Assembly: GCA_963525745.1 (NCBI GenBank)
Contig: CAURMH010000010.1
Coordinates: forward strand, 1-34,765
Length of the DNA: 34,765 bases
From: CAURMH01 sp963525745
Lineage (GTDB): Bacteria > Pseudomonadota > Gammaproteobacteria > Enterobacterales > Pasteurellaceae
Direction of reading: 5' to 3'
The notes under the pieces were generated by a model, which saw nothing but the letters and a program-made list of their open reading frames with translations, was not told the origin of the DNA and ran no database searches. The translations under genes and the position numbers were made by a program. Shown piece after piece: positions 25,262-33,190 of the stretch (position 1 is the first letter of the stretch; each line of letters begins with the position of its first letter).

Positions 25262-25290
25262 AGTATAGGAGGGAATTAAAGTGCGGTCAA
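25262..25290 (-). promoter_or_regulatory. Promoter of rnpB with -35 inside an uptake signal
   Basis: On the minus strand, TTGACC (25290-25285) and TATACT (25267-25262) are 17 bases apart, and the start falls at about 25255, where the RNA begins. The -35 hexamer overlaps the uptake signal at 25279-25287. Confidence 0.85.
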
Positions 25291-25453
25291 TAAAATCGAA
25301 AGTATTTTGAACCTTGACTTTGCCATAGCCGCAAAAGCGCAAAGGAGCAAAGGCGAAAATAACCGTATCAACCATTACGTATAATTTTTCATTCGTTTTT
25401 TTATGCCGTTCAGCTAAAATAAACGCAATTTCAACCGCACTTTGGGACGAAAA

Positions 25454-26389
25454 ATGAACTACTTACAAATTGCGAAAAACAGCCTTTCGGTGGAAAGTCT
25501 TGCGCTCGCTCAACTCGGTCGACGTTTGGATCAGGATTTCAATCATGTTGTCGATCTGATTTTGGCTTGTAAAGGACGATTAGTCATCGGTGGTATCGGC
25601 AAATCGGGGTTAATCGGTAAAAAAATGGTCGCAACATTCGCGTCAACCGGCACACCAAGTTTCTTTTTACATCCCACAGAAGCCTTCCACGGCGATCTGG
25701 GAATGTTGAAACCGATTGATATTGTGATGTTAATTTCTTATAGCGGCGAAACCGATGATGTTAATAAATTGATTCCGAGTTTAAAAAATTTCGGTAATAA
25801 AATCATTGCCTTAACAAGTAACAAACATTCGACGCTTGCCCGTCATGCGGATTATGTGCTGGATATCACGGTGGAGCGCGAAGTTTGCCCAAACAACCTC
25901 GCACCGACCACATCCGCGCTGGTAACGCTTGCGCTGGGCGATGCGCTGGCGGTTTCCCTCATTACCGCCCGTGATTTTCAACCGGCCGATTTTGCCAAGT
26001 TTCACCCGGGTGGCAGCCTTGGTCGTCGTTTGTTATCTCGCGTGAAAGATCAAATGCAAACCCGCTTGCCGATTATTACGCCGACCACAGGCTTTACGGA
26101 TTGCTTAACCGTAATGAATGAAGGTCGGATGGGCGTGGCGCTGGTGATGGAAGACGAACGATTGGAAGGAATTATTACTGACGGCGATATTCGTCGTGCA
26201 TTGACGACAAACGGGGCGGAAACGCTTAACAAAACCGCACGGGATTTCATGACACGCTCCCCGAAAACCATTCATCAAGATGAGTTTTTATCTAAAGCCG
26301 AAGACGTGATGAAAGCGAAAAAAATTCATTCGTTAGTCGTATTGGATGATCACGATCATGTTGTCGGTTTAATCGAATTTTCAAGTTAG
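25454..26389 (+). CDS. kdsD: D-arabinose 5-phosphate isomerase KdsD (KpsF/GutQ family)
   Basis: Converts ribulose-5-P to arabinose-5-P, the first step of Kdo synthesis for lipopolysaccharide. The 311-residue protein has a SIS sugar-isomerase domain (about 30-190) with GIGKSGLIGKK, STGTPSFFLHPTEAFHGDLG, SYSGET and FHPGGSLGRRLL. Two CBS domains follow (about 200-311). The start at 25454 (MNYLQIAK) matches the family; a TTG start four codons earlier lies in an uptake signal (25434-25442). kdsC, the last phosphatase of the pathway, follows after 8 bases. TAAAAT at 25415-25420 is a possible -10. Confidence 0.94.
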   Translation: MNYLQIAKNSLSVESLALAQLGRRLDQDFNHVVDLILACKGRLVIGGIGKSGLIGKKMVATFASTGTPSFFLHPTEAFHGDLGMLKPIDIVMLISYSGETDDVNKLIPSLKNFGNKIIALTSNKHSTLARHADYVLDITVEREVCPNNLAPTTSALVTLALGDALAVSLITARDFQPADFAKFHPGGSLGRRLLSRVKDQMQTRLPIITPTTGFTDCLTVMNEGRMGVALVMEDERLEGIITDGDIRRALTTNGAETLNKTARDFMTRSPKTIHQDEFLSKAEDVMKAKKIHSLVVLDDHDHVVGLIEFSS

Positions 26390-26397
26390 GAGTCATC

Positions 26398-26940
26398 ATG
26401 CTGCAACCATTAGCAAAAATTAAATTAGTGATTACCGATGTGGACGGCGTGTTGACCGACGGTCTACTACACTATGACGCCAATGGCGAAGCCATTAAAA
26501 GTTTTCATGTGCGCGACGGTTTGGGCATGAAAATGCTGATGGATGCCGGTATTCAGGTCGCCGTGCTTTCCGGTCGAGATTCGACGATTTTGCGACGCCG
26601 TATTGCCGATTTGGGCATCAAGTTATTCTTTCTCGGCAAACTGGAAAAAGAAAGCGCTTGTTTTGAGTTGATGACACAAGCGGGCGTAGCGGCGGAACAA
26701 ACAGCTTATCTGGGAGACGACAGTGTAGATTTACCCGCCTTTGCGACATGCGGTTTTTCCTTTGCCGTAGCCGATGCGCCGATTTATGTCAAAAATGCGG
26801 CGGATTATGTGCTTTCCCTCGGCGGCGGTAAAGGCGCCTTTCGTGAAATGTCGGACATGATTCTCCATGCCCAGGGCAAAGATGAGGTTTACCTGTCCGC
26901 GCAAGGCTTTTTAAAAAGCGTGAAAAACATGGGGCAGTGA
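26398..26940 (+). CDS. kdsC: KDO-8-phosphate phosphatase KdsC
   Basis: Removes phosphate from 3-deoxy-D-manno-octulosonate 8-phosphate. The 180-residue HAD-family C0 enzyme has nucleophile Asp14 and Asp16 in DVDGVLTDG, SGRDS as motif II, a Lys in LGKLEKES and LGDDSVDLPAF as motif III. AGGAG precedes the ATG. It forms an operon with kdsD, the pairing known in H. influenzae. The C-terminal tail LSAQGFLKSVKNMGQ is typical of the tetrameric family. Confidence 0.95.
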   Translation: MLQPLAKIKLVITDVDGVLTDGLLHYDANGEAIKSFHVRDGLGMKMLMDAGIQVAVLSGRDSTILRRRIADLGIKLFFLGKLEKESACFELMTQAGVAAEQTAYLGDDSVDLPAFATCGFSFAVADAPIYVKNAADYVLSLGGGKGAFREMSDMILHAQGKDEVYLSAQGFLKSVKNMGQ

Positions 26941-27043
26941 TATTGTCTGGCCAATGTCAGCTTTTCTTTAGCAAGGAAATAGGCGTCATTTCCACATGAT
27001 GGAATGATGGCAGGGCATAATGCTCAAAATTTACGAAAAATTG

Positions 27044-27071
27044 ACCGCACTTTTTCGCTATCGAAGTGCCG
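27044..27071 (+). terminator. Degenerate uptake-signal hairpin after kdsC
   Basis: ACCGCACTT (27044-27052) is a full uptake signal. AAGTGC (27064-27069) pairs with its GCACTT part, but the second copy reads AAGTGCCGC, not AAGTGCGGT. No U tract follows. It lies in a 204-base gap (26941-27144) where I see no gene; short open frames of 34-42 codons there are not convincing. Confidence 0.35.
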
Positions 27072-27144
27072 CTTTAACCCAAAATTGCGGCATGCAACAG
27101 TCTTTGTCATTACTAAAAATTTAACCGCATATTAAAGATTTTTT

Positions 27145-27861
27145 ATGAAACTTCCTTCCCTTCAATCTGCTCGACTGATTCGCCGTTATAAACGTTTTCT
27201 CGCCGATATCGAACTGCCTGACGGCAATACAATAACTATTCATTGCGCCAATACGGGCGCAATGACCGGCTGCGGCGAAAAAGGCGACACGATATGGTAT
27301 TCTCATTCCGATAGTCAAACGCGTAAATACCCCCATTCGTGGGAACTCACTCAACTCGCTAACGGACAACTTTGCTGTATCAATACGCATCGCTCGAATC
27401 AGCTTGTGCTCGAAGCCTTGCAGAACAAGAAGATTAAAGAATTGATCATGTATGAAGAAATTTATCCCGAAGTAAAATACGGCGAAGAAAATAGCCGGAT
27501 TGATTTTTTACTTAAAGGTGAAGGTTTGCCGGATTGTTATGTAGAAGTGAAATCCATCACGCTGGTCAAAGACAATCTCGGCATGTTTCCGGATGCGGTG
27601 ACCACACGCGGACAAAAACATGTGCGCGAGTTGGCGGCAATGAAAAAACAAGGACATCGCGCAGTGATCTTGTTTGCCGGTTTACATGATGGTTTTGATC
27701 GTTTCAAAATCGCGGAATATATCGATCCGGAATATGACCGTTTATTAAAAGAAGCCATTGCACTGGGCGTTGAAGCCTATGCTTATGGCGGTAAATTTGA
27801 AATTTCGACGGGAATTCCAACCGCACTCTCATTAACTCAGTGCGTTCCGTATTTAAAATAA
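27145..27861 (+). CDS. sfsA: SfsA, sugar fermentation stimulation protein
   Basis: A 238-residue protein with the SfsA pattern: LIRRYKRFLADIELPDG at the N-terminus (OB-like fold), CANTGAMTGCGEKGDTIWYS, then a nuclease-like half with SRIDFLLKG, CYVEVKSITLVKDNLGMFPDAVTTRGQKH in part, and RAVILFAGLHDG. Asp, Glu and Lys of the D-x(n)-ExK arrangement are present (SRIDFLL, YVEVKS). E. coli SfsA was linked to maltose gene expression and DNA binding; the true role is unclear. Full length. No strong ribosome site is seen (AAAGA only). Confidence 0.92.
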   Translation: MKLPSLQSARLIRRYKRFLADIELPDGNTITIHCANTGAMTGCGEKGDTIWYSHSDSQTRKYPHSWELTQLANGQLCCINTHRSNQLVLEALQNKKIKELIMYEEIYPEVKYGEENSRIDFLLKGEGLPDCYVEVKSITLVKDNLGMFPDAVTTRGQKHVRELAAMKKQGHRAVILFAGLHDGFDRFKIAEYIDPEYDRLLKEAIALGVEAYAYGGKFEISTGIPTALSLTQCVPYLK

Positions 27862-27869
27862 TCATTTTT

Positions 27870-27920
27870 TGAGAATTATTTTCATTTATTTATTGACTTA
27901 ATTATTAAGAATTATTATCA
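27870..27920 (+). promoter_or_regulatory. Two Fur-box-like sites
   Basis: TGAGAATTATTTTCA (27870-27884) and TAAGAATTATTATCA (27906-27920) each match the 7-1-7 Fur pattern TGATAAT-N-ATTATCA at 12 of 14 positions. The second lies in the spacer and -10 of the promoter at 27893-27921; the first lies just upstream of the -35. This is the usual layout for iron-dependent repression. Match counts were made by eye. Confidence 0.6.
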
Positions 27921-27921
27921 T
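27893..27921 (+). promoter_or_regulatory. Promoter of candidate small RNA
   Basis: TTGACT (27893-27898) and TATCAT (27916-27921) differ from consensus by one base each and are 17 bases apart. Predicted start near 27928. No coding frame follows before a terminator at 27991-28022. Confidence 0.7.
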
Positions 27922-27927
27922 TAGCCC

Positions 27928-28022
27928 ATTCCAACAATAATAGCATGCGTTCCGAATGTTGAAACGCTCACGATAATCACTCCAAATTCCCGCCTATTTC
28001 CCCACGAATAGGCGTTTTTTTT
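27928..28022 (+). ncRNA. Candidate Fur-regulated small RNA between sfsA and tyrS
   Basis: A strong promoter with Fur-box-like sites ends about 7 bases before 27928, and a strong terminator ends at about 28022, giving a predicted RNA of about 95 nt. A small hairpin can form from GCGTT (27947-27951) and AACGC (27963-27967), followed by an A/C/T-rich unpaired stretch (27968-27990) and the terminator hairpin with U8. This architecture is that of an Hfq-type sRNA such as RyhB (90 nt). Pasteurellaceae have at least one described Fur-regulated sRNA (HrrF of H. influenzae); I cannot compare sequences here. The only open frame inside is 5 codons. Confidence 0.6.
27991..28022 (+). terminator. Terminator of the candidate small RNA
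   Basis: CGCCTATT (27991-27998) pairs perfectly with AATAGGCG (28007-28014), loop of 8, followed by eight T (28015-28022). It lies 130 bases past the sfsA stop and right before the tyrS promoter; it could alternatively end the sfsA transcript. Confidence 0.9.
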
Positions 28023-28023
28023 A

Positions 28024-28051
28024 TTCACAATTCTTTCAGAATCCCTATAAT
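28024..28051 (+). promoter_or_regulatory. Promoter of tyrS
   Basis: TTCACA (28024-28029) and a perfect TATAAT (28046-28051) are 16 bases apart, 31 bases before the tyrS start. Confidence 0.65.
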
Positions 28052-28082
28052 AAAGCCTTTCAAAATACATTAGGAAATAAGC

Positions 28083-29270
28083 ATGACTGATATGAACGCC
28101 GTTCTCGCGGAACTAAAGCGCGGTACTGATGAAATCCTTTCTGAGGCGGATTTGATCGAAAAACTCAAAGAAAACCGTCCGTTAAAAATTAAGTTAGGCG
28201 CCGATCCAACCGCTCCGGATATTCATTTGGGGCACACTGTGGTATTAAATAAATTGCGCCAATTTCAGCAACTTGGTCATGATATTTATTTTTTAATCGG
28301 TGACTTTACCGGTATGGTCGGCGATCCGTCCGGCAAAAATAGTACACGTCCGCCGCTCAGTCGTGAAGATGTTCTACGTAATGCCGAAACCTATAAAGCG
28401 CAGATTTTTAAGATCCTTGATCCGAACAAAACCAAAATCGTATTTAACTCCGAATGGCTGAATAAGCTCGGTACGGAAGGGATGATTCGTTTGGCCAGCA
28501 ACTACACTGTAGCGCGTATGCTGGAACGTGACGATTTCAAAAAACGATTCGGCAATAATCAACCGATTGCCATCCATGAATTTATTTATCCGCTATTACA
28601 AGGCTACGACTCCGTTGAATTGGAAGCCGATGTAGAATTAGGCGGCACCGATCAAAAATTTAACCTCCTTGTCGGCCGTGAATTACAAAAATCTGCCGGC
28701 AAAAAACCGCAAGTGGCCATGACGATGCCGTTGCTGGTCGGTTTGGACGGTGAGAAAAAAATGTCCAAATCTCTTGGTAATTATATCGGCGTAACAGACG
28801 CACCAAATGAGATGTTCGGTAAGATAATGTCTATTTCCGATGATTTGATGTGGGATTGGTACAATCTACTTTCCTTCCGTCCTTTGGCAGAAATCGCACA
28901 ATTAAAAGCAGAGGTACAACGTGGTAAAAACCCGCGTGATGTCAAAATTTTATTAGCCAAAGAGATTATTGCGCGCTTCCATAGCGAGGCTGACGCGAAC
29001 GCCGCGGAACAGGAATTTATTAATCGCTTTCAAAAAGGCGCCATGCCCGATGAAATGCCTGAGTTTACCTTTACCGGAGAAATCGGCTTGGCGGCATTAC
29101 TTAAAAACGCGGGGCTCGTGCCTTCTACCTCGGAGGCTATTCGCGCAGCACAGCAAGGCGGCGTAAAAATCAATGGTGAAAAAGTAGATAGTGTAAAAGA
29201 AAATGCGCCGAAAGGAACAAATATTTATCAAGTCGGTAAACGCAAGTTTGCGCGGATTACCTTAAACTAA
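28083..29270 (+). CDS. tyrS: Tyrosyl-tRNA synthetase TyrS
   Basis: Charges tRNA-Tyr with tyrosine. The 395-residue class I synthetase has the HIGH motif as HLGH (48-51) and KMSKS at 226-230. DFTGMVGDPSGKN and GGTDQKFNLLVGR are the tyrosine and ATP pocket segments. A C-terminal S4 RNA-binding domain (about 335-395) ends VGKRKFARITLN. The sequence is of the TyrZ-like type that differs from E. coli TyrS, as is usual in Pasteurellaceae. TAGGAAATAAGC precedes the start. Own promoter and terminator. Confidence 0.95.
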   Translation: MTDMNAVLAELKRGTDEILSEADLIEKLKENRPLKIKLGADPTAPDIHLGHTVVLNKLRQFQQLGHDIYFLIGDFTGMVGDPSGKNSTRPPLSREDVLRNAETYKAQIFKILDPNKTKIVFNSEWLNKLGTEGMIRLASNYTVARMLERDDFKKRFGNNQPIAIHEFIYPLLQGYDSVELEADVELGGTDQKFNLLVGRELQKSAGKKPQVAMTMPLLVGLDGEKKMSKSLGNYIGVTDAPNEMFGKIMSISDDLMWDWYNLLSFRPLAEIAQLKAEVQRGKNPRDVKILLAKEIIARFHSEADANAAEQEFINRFQKGAMPDEMPEFTFTGEIGLAALLKNAGLVPSTSEAIRAAQQGGVKINGEKVDSVKENAPKGTNIYQVGKRKFARITLN

Positions 29271-29302
29271 AAGATTTCTGACCGCACTTTAGGAGATAAC
29301 AA

Positions 29303-29330
29303 GACCGCTCAAAAGAGCGGTCAATTTTTT
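29303..29330. terminator. Terminator between converging tyrS and htpX
   Basis: GACCGCTC (29303-29310) and GAGCGGTC (29315-29322) form a perfect 8-bp stem with an AAAA loop, followed by AATTTTTT. It overlaps the last bases of htpX, so it serves mainly tyrS. An uptake signal precedes it at 29281-29289. Confidence 0.88.
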
Positions 29331-30180
29331 ATAAATTTTGTAACGCTTCAATCCGTTTTTCGAGCGGCGGGTGACTCATAAAAAGTTCACTGCGTTTTCC
29401 ATTTATCATAAATGCGGATAAGGCGCCTGACATTTCCTGCGGTTCATGTAATTGTTGTAAACGTTGTAACGCCGCAATCATTTTTTGCTTCCCGACTAAA
29501 TGAGCCGAGCCGGCATCCGCTCTAAACTCACGGTAACGCGAGAACCACATGGCAATAATGCTGGCCAAGACGCCAAATAAAATTTCCAACACCATGGAAA
29601 CCAAAAAATAAATGCCGCTGCTTTGTGTCTCTTCGCCATTGTCATTACGCGAACTCGCAACAACATTGGCAATCAAGCGGGATAGAAAAATAACAAATGT
29701 ATTGAGCACGCCTTGTAGAAGGCTCATGGTCACCATATCGCCGTTGGCAATATGGGAAACTTCGTGCGCCAAAACAGCTTCCGCCTCGTCACGCGTCATA
29801 TTATTCAATAACCCCGTGCTTACGGCAACTAAGGCATTATTTTTTGTAGCCCCCGTCGCGAACGCATTAACATCATCAGAATGATAAATCGCCACATCCG
29901 GCATAGGCAAACCGGACTGCTGTGCCTGCCGACGAACCGTATCAACGAGCCATTGTTCCGTATTGGTTCTTGGCGTTGTAATCATTTCCGCCCCGACCGA
30001 ACGCAACGCCATTGTTTTTGACATAAATAACGAAATAAGCGAGCCGGCAAAACCAAATAAAGTGGCCATAATCAGCAAACCACCGGTACTTTTTCCGGCA
30101 ATTCCCGTTAGATTCAAAATCAGGCCGAAAACTAAAATTACGGCCATATTCGTCGCTAAGAATAAAATCACTCTCATCAT
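29329..30180 (-). CDS. htpX: Membrane zinc metalloprotease HtpX
   Basis: An inner-membrane M48 protease that degrades misfolded membrane proteins along with FtsH. The 283-residue protein has two N-terminal membrane helices (about 4-26, 33-54), the zinc motif HEVSH at 139-143 (His139, Glu140, His143), a further hydrophobic region, and the distal Glu in SRYREFRADAGSA. The C-terminal FMSHPPLEKRIEAL is conserved. The start MMRVILFLATN at 30180 matches E. coli; AGGAAA lies upstream. The longer frame adds MLFRKFI and covers that ribosome site. Stands alone. Confidence 0.94.
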   Translation of the reverse strand: MMRVILFLATNMAVILVFGLILNLTGIAGKSTGGLLIMATLFGFAGSLISLFMSKTMALRSVGAEMITTPRTNTEQWLVDTVRRQAQQSGLPMPDVAIYHSDDVNAFATGATKNNALVAVSTGLLNNMTRDEAEAVLAHEVSHIANGDMVTMSLLQGVLNTFVIFLSRLIANVVASSRNDNGEETQSSGIYFLVSMVLEILFGVLASIIAMWFSRYREFRADAGSAHLVGKQKMIAALQRLQQLHEPQEMSGALSAFMINGKRSELFMSHPPLEKRIEALQNL

Positions 30181-30254
30181 AATAAATTTCCTAAATAGCA
30201 AAAGTTGAAGATTGTGTAAAAGATAAGGCTAATTCAATTAATTTCAAGCAAAAT

Positions 30255-30270
30255 ATGTAAAAATTTACAT
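30255..30270. repeat. Inverted repeat upstream of htpX
   Basis: ATGTAAA and TTTACAT are perfect 7-base arms separated by AA, 75 bases before the htpX start. It has the form of an operator but matches no regulator I can name with confidence. Confidence 0.35.
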
Positions 30271-30361
30271 TATCGAATTGCGCATGAAACGTTAAAATTT
30301 TTTCTAAAGCGCGATCAAAAATATAAAAGGTTAAAATATACGGAAAAGCGGAGAAGACATA

Positions 30362-30389
30362 AAAGTGCGGGCAAAATCGACCGCACTTT
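30362..30389 (-). terminator. Uptake-signal hairpin after pgi
   Basis: AAAGTGCGG (30362-30370) and CCGCACTTT (30381-30389) pair perfectly over 9 bp with a 10-base loop, just past the pgi stop. On the minus strand the stem is followed by TATGTC, a minimal U tract with the stem's own UUU. One arm reads GTGCGGG, a one-base decay from the uptake signal. Confidence 0.65.
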
Positions 30390-30399
30390 CATGTAACAT

Positions 30400-32049
30400 T
30401 TATCGCCACGCTTTAAATTGATTAATTAATCCATTTGTTGAACTGTCATGGCCGGAAACTTTTTCGCTATCGGCCAGTTCGGGAAGAATTCGGTTGGCCA
30501 GTTGTTTGCCGAGCTCAACCCCCCATTGATCAAAGCTGAAAATGTTAAAGATTACCCCTTGAACAAAAATCTTGTGCTCATACATGGCAATTAATGCGCC
30601 TAAACTGAACGGGGTTATTTTTTGTATTAAGATAGAGTTGGTCGGTTTGTTACCGGTAAACACTTTAAACGGCACAATTTCTTTCACTTCATCCAATGAT
30701 TTACCCGCTTCGATAAACTCCGATTCTACCTCTTCTTTAGTTTTACCAAAGGCCAATGCTTCAGTTTGGGCAAAGAAATTGGAAAGCAATTTATTATGGT
30801 GATCCGCTAATGGATTATGACTTTGTGCCGGAGCAATAAAATCGCATGGAATTAACGCTGTGCCTTGATGAATTAATTGGTAAAACGCATGCTGCCCATT
30901 AGTACCGGGTTCTCCCCAAATAATCGGGCCGGTTTGATAGTGATTTATTCTGTTGCCGTTGCGATCGACGGATTTCCCGTTTGATTCCATGTTACCTTGT
31001 TGGAAATAGGCCGCGAAACGATGCAGATATTGATCATAGGGTAAAATAGCTTCTGTTTGAGCGCCTAGAAAACTCGTATTCCATAGCCCCACTAACGCCA
31101 ATGTGGTTGGAATATTTTGTTCAATCGGCGCAGTACGGAAATGCTTATCCATTTCATGCGCGCCACTTAATAAGTGTTCAAAATTATCAAATCCGATTGA
31201 AAGCGCAATAGACAAACCGATAGCAGACCACAATGAATAACGGCCACCGACCCAGTCCCAAAATTCAAACATGTTGTTTGTATCAATTCCAAATTTTTCT
31301 ACGGCTTTTGTATTAGTCGAAAGCGCCGCGAAATGTTTTGCCACGGCCTGTTCATCTTTCGCCGCACGCAATAACCAATTTCTTGCGCTGTTAGCATTGG
31401 TCATGGTTTCTTGGGTCGTGAAGGTTTTAGACGCCACAAGGAAAAGCGTGGTTTCCGGATTGAGCTTTTTCAGCGTTTCGGCAATGTGAGTACCATCAAC
31501 ATTCGAAACAAAATGCATAGTTAATTGATTTTTATATGGACGCAGCGCTTCGGTCACCATATAAGGGCCTAAATCCGAACCGCCAATCCCTATATTTACC
31601 ACGTCGGTTATCGCTTTACCGGTGTAACCTCGCCATTCGCCTGAAATAACGCGATTACAGAAAACTTTCATTTTTGTCAATACGGCATTCACTTCGGGCA
31701 TAACATCCTTGCCATCAACGAACACAGGATGGTTTGAGCGATTACGAAGTGCGGTATGTAACACGGCGCGATTTTCCGTACGATTAATTTTTTCGCCGCT
31801 GAACATTGCCTCTTTAGCTTCATCTAAAGCACATTCCTGAGCAAGTTGACGCAGTAGAGAAAGCGTCATTTGATTAATGTTATTTTTAGAAAAATCGACT
31901 AAAATTTGGTCATCAAAAACCAGTGAATAATCTTTAAAACGATCTTTTTCCTGTTGAAACAACGCTTGAATCGTAACGCTTGCCAATTCGGTTTGATGTA
32001 ATTCAAGCGCTTTCCATGCTTGAGTTATTGTCGGATTAATATTTTTCAT
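30400..32049 (-). CDS. pgi: Glucose-6-phosphate isomerase Pgi
   Basis: Interconverts glucose-6-P and fructose-6-P. Full length at 549 residues. The family signatures are present: WVGGRYSLWSAIGLS (about 261-275) and FDQWGVELGKQLANRI near the C-terminus. Also seen are NIGIGGSDLGPYM, VSNVDGTH, VASKTFTTQETMTNA and the His-containing GTNGQHAFYQLIHQGT. It follows alr by 58 bases on the same strand, giving the dnaB-alr-pgi order I recall from H. influenzae. An uptake signal lies inside at 31747-31755 and a hairpin follows the gene. Confidence 0.96.
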   Translation of the reverse strand: MKNINPTITQAWKALELHQTELASVTIQALFQQEKDRFKDYSLVFDDQILVDFSKNNINQMTLSLLRQLAQECALDEAKEAMFSGEKINRTENRAVLHTALRNRSNHPVFVDGKDVMPEVNAVLTKMKVFCNRVISGEWRGYTGKAITDVVNIGIGGSDLGPYMVTEALRPYKNQLTMHFVSNVDGTHIAETLKKLNPETTLFLVASKTFTTQETMTNANSARNWLLRAAKDEQAVAKHFAALSTNTKAVEKFGIDTNNMFEFWDWVGGRYSLWSAIGLSIALSIGFDNFEHLLSGAHEMDKHFRTAPIEQNIPTTLALVGLWNTSFLGAQTEAILPYDQYLHRFAAYFQQGNMESNGKSVDRNGNRINHYQTGPIIWGEPGTNGQHAFYQLIHQGTALIPCDFIAPAQSHNPLADHHNKLLSNFFAQTEALAFGKTKEEVESEFIEAGKSLDEVKEIVPFKVFTGNKPTNSILIQKITPFSLGALIAMYEHKIFVQGVIFNIFSFDQWGVELGKQLANRILPELADSEKVSGHDSSTNGLINQFKAWR

Positions 32050-32107
32050 CTTAACGTCTCTTTAAAATAAGTTTGTGCCAAAATGTTAATCATTGAATAA
32101 TAAGCGA

Positions 32108-33190
32108 TTAATCCACGTATTCCGTTATTACACGCGGCGTTAATTTAGTAATTAATTCGTAACTTAATATTCCCGTAAATTTAGCTACGGTTTCAATAGG
32201 CAATTCCTTACCCCATAAAATCACCTCATCGCCCACTTTATCTTGGCTATTCGTACCAAGATCAACCGTGAGCATATCCATCGAAACACGTCCCACAATC
32301 GGCACGATTCGTCCGTTTAAATACACCGGTGTTCCTTCCGGCACATCGCGTGGGTAGCCATCGCCGTAACCTATTGCTACAACACCGATTTTAGTGTCTT
32401 TCGGGCTTGTCCAAATGCCGCCGTATCCCACAGGTTCGCCTTTTTTATGATAACGAACCGCAATTAATGATGACGTCAGATTCATAACGGGAATTAATCC
32501 GAAATTAGCACCAACTGAATCCGTCGGCGAAATACCATACATAATAATGCCGGGACGAATCCACTCCAAATGCGACTGAGGCCAAAATAATATGCCGCCT
32601 GATGCGGCAATACTCCGCTCCCCTTCTTTATCTTGTGTTGCCTCTAAAAAGCGGGAAATTTGCAATTCAGTATAATCTGAATTCAGCTCATCGGCTCGAC
32701 TAAAATGACTGACAAAACCTAAGTGCGGTTGAATTTGCGGAAGTTTTTTCAGCTCATTATAAAAATAATCAACTTCGTCCAAAGCAACACCTAAACGATG
32801 CATCCCCGTATCGATTTTTAGCCAAACTTTAATCGGACTCGGCACAGTGACTTCTTTTAATGCATCAAGCTGTTCGCGGTTATGTACGACGGTTTCGATA
32901 TTATTCACCGCTAAAATAGGCAGATCTTTCTCATTAAAGAACCCTTCTAAAAGAAGGATTGGTTTAATAATCCCGCTTGAGCGCAATGCAAGCGCTTCTT
33001 CCAAGCGGGCGACAGCAAAACAATCAACCATTTGCTCAAGCGCGGAAGAGACAAATATAACATCATGTCCATAAGCATTAGCCTTGACGACCGCAATAAT
33101 TTTACTTTGCGGCGCTTTTTCTTTAATAACTTGTAAATTGTGTTTTAATGCGAATGAACTGATTTTTGCCGTAGCAGGTTTTACATTCAT
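32108..33190 (-). CDS. alr: Alanine racemase Alr
   Basis: Makes D-alanine for peptidoglycan. The 360-residue PLP enzyme has Lys36 in AVVKANAYGHD as the cofactor lysine and Tyr256 in GYGGIW as the second catalytic base. KIDTGMHRLG and SHFSRAD are in the barrel, and YGDGYPRDVPEG and VGRVSMDML in the C-terminal domain. The ATG shares one base with the dnaB stop (TAATG), so it is coupled to dnaB. This pairing is common in gamma-proteobacteria. An uptake signal lies at 32721-32729. Confidence 0.96.
   Translation of the reverse strand: MNVKPATAKISSFALKHNLQVIKEKAPQSKIIAVVKANAYGHDVIFVSSALEQMVDCFAVARLEEALALRSSGIIKPILLLEGFFNEKDLPILAVNNIETVVHNREQLDALKEVTVPSPIKVWLKIDTGMHRLGVALDEVDYFYNELKKLPQIQPHLGFVSHFSRADELNSDYTELQISRFLEATQDKEGERSIAASGGILFWPQSHLEWIRPGIIMYGISPTDSVGANFGLIPVMNLTSSLIAVRYHKKGEPVGYGGIWTSPKDTKIGVVAIGYGDGYPRDVPEGTPVYLNGRIVPIVGRVSMDMLTVDLGTNSQDKVGDEVILWGKELPIETVAKFTGILSYELITKLTPRVITEYVD

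Noticed and set aside
27004..27135. Short open frames of 34 and about 42 codons between kdsC and sfsA
   Set aside because: They run through an uptake signal and its partial inverted copy, have weak ribosome sites and resemble no family.
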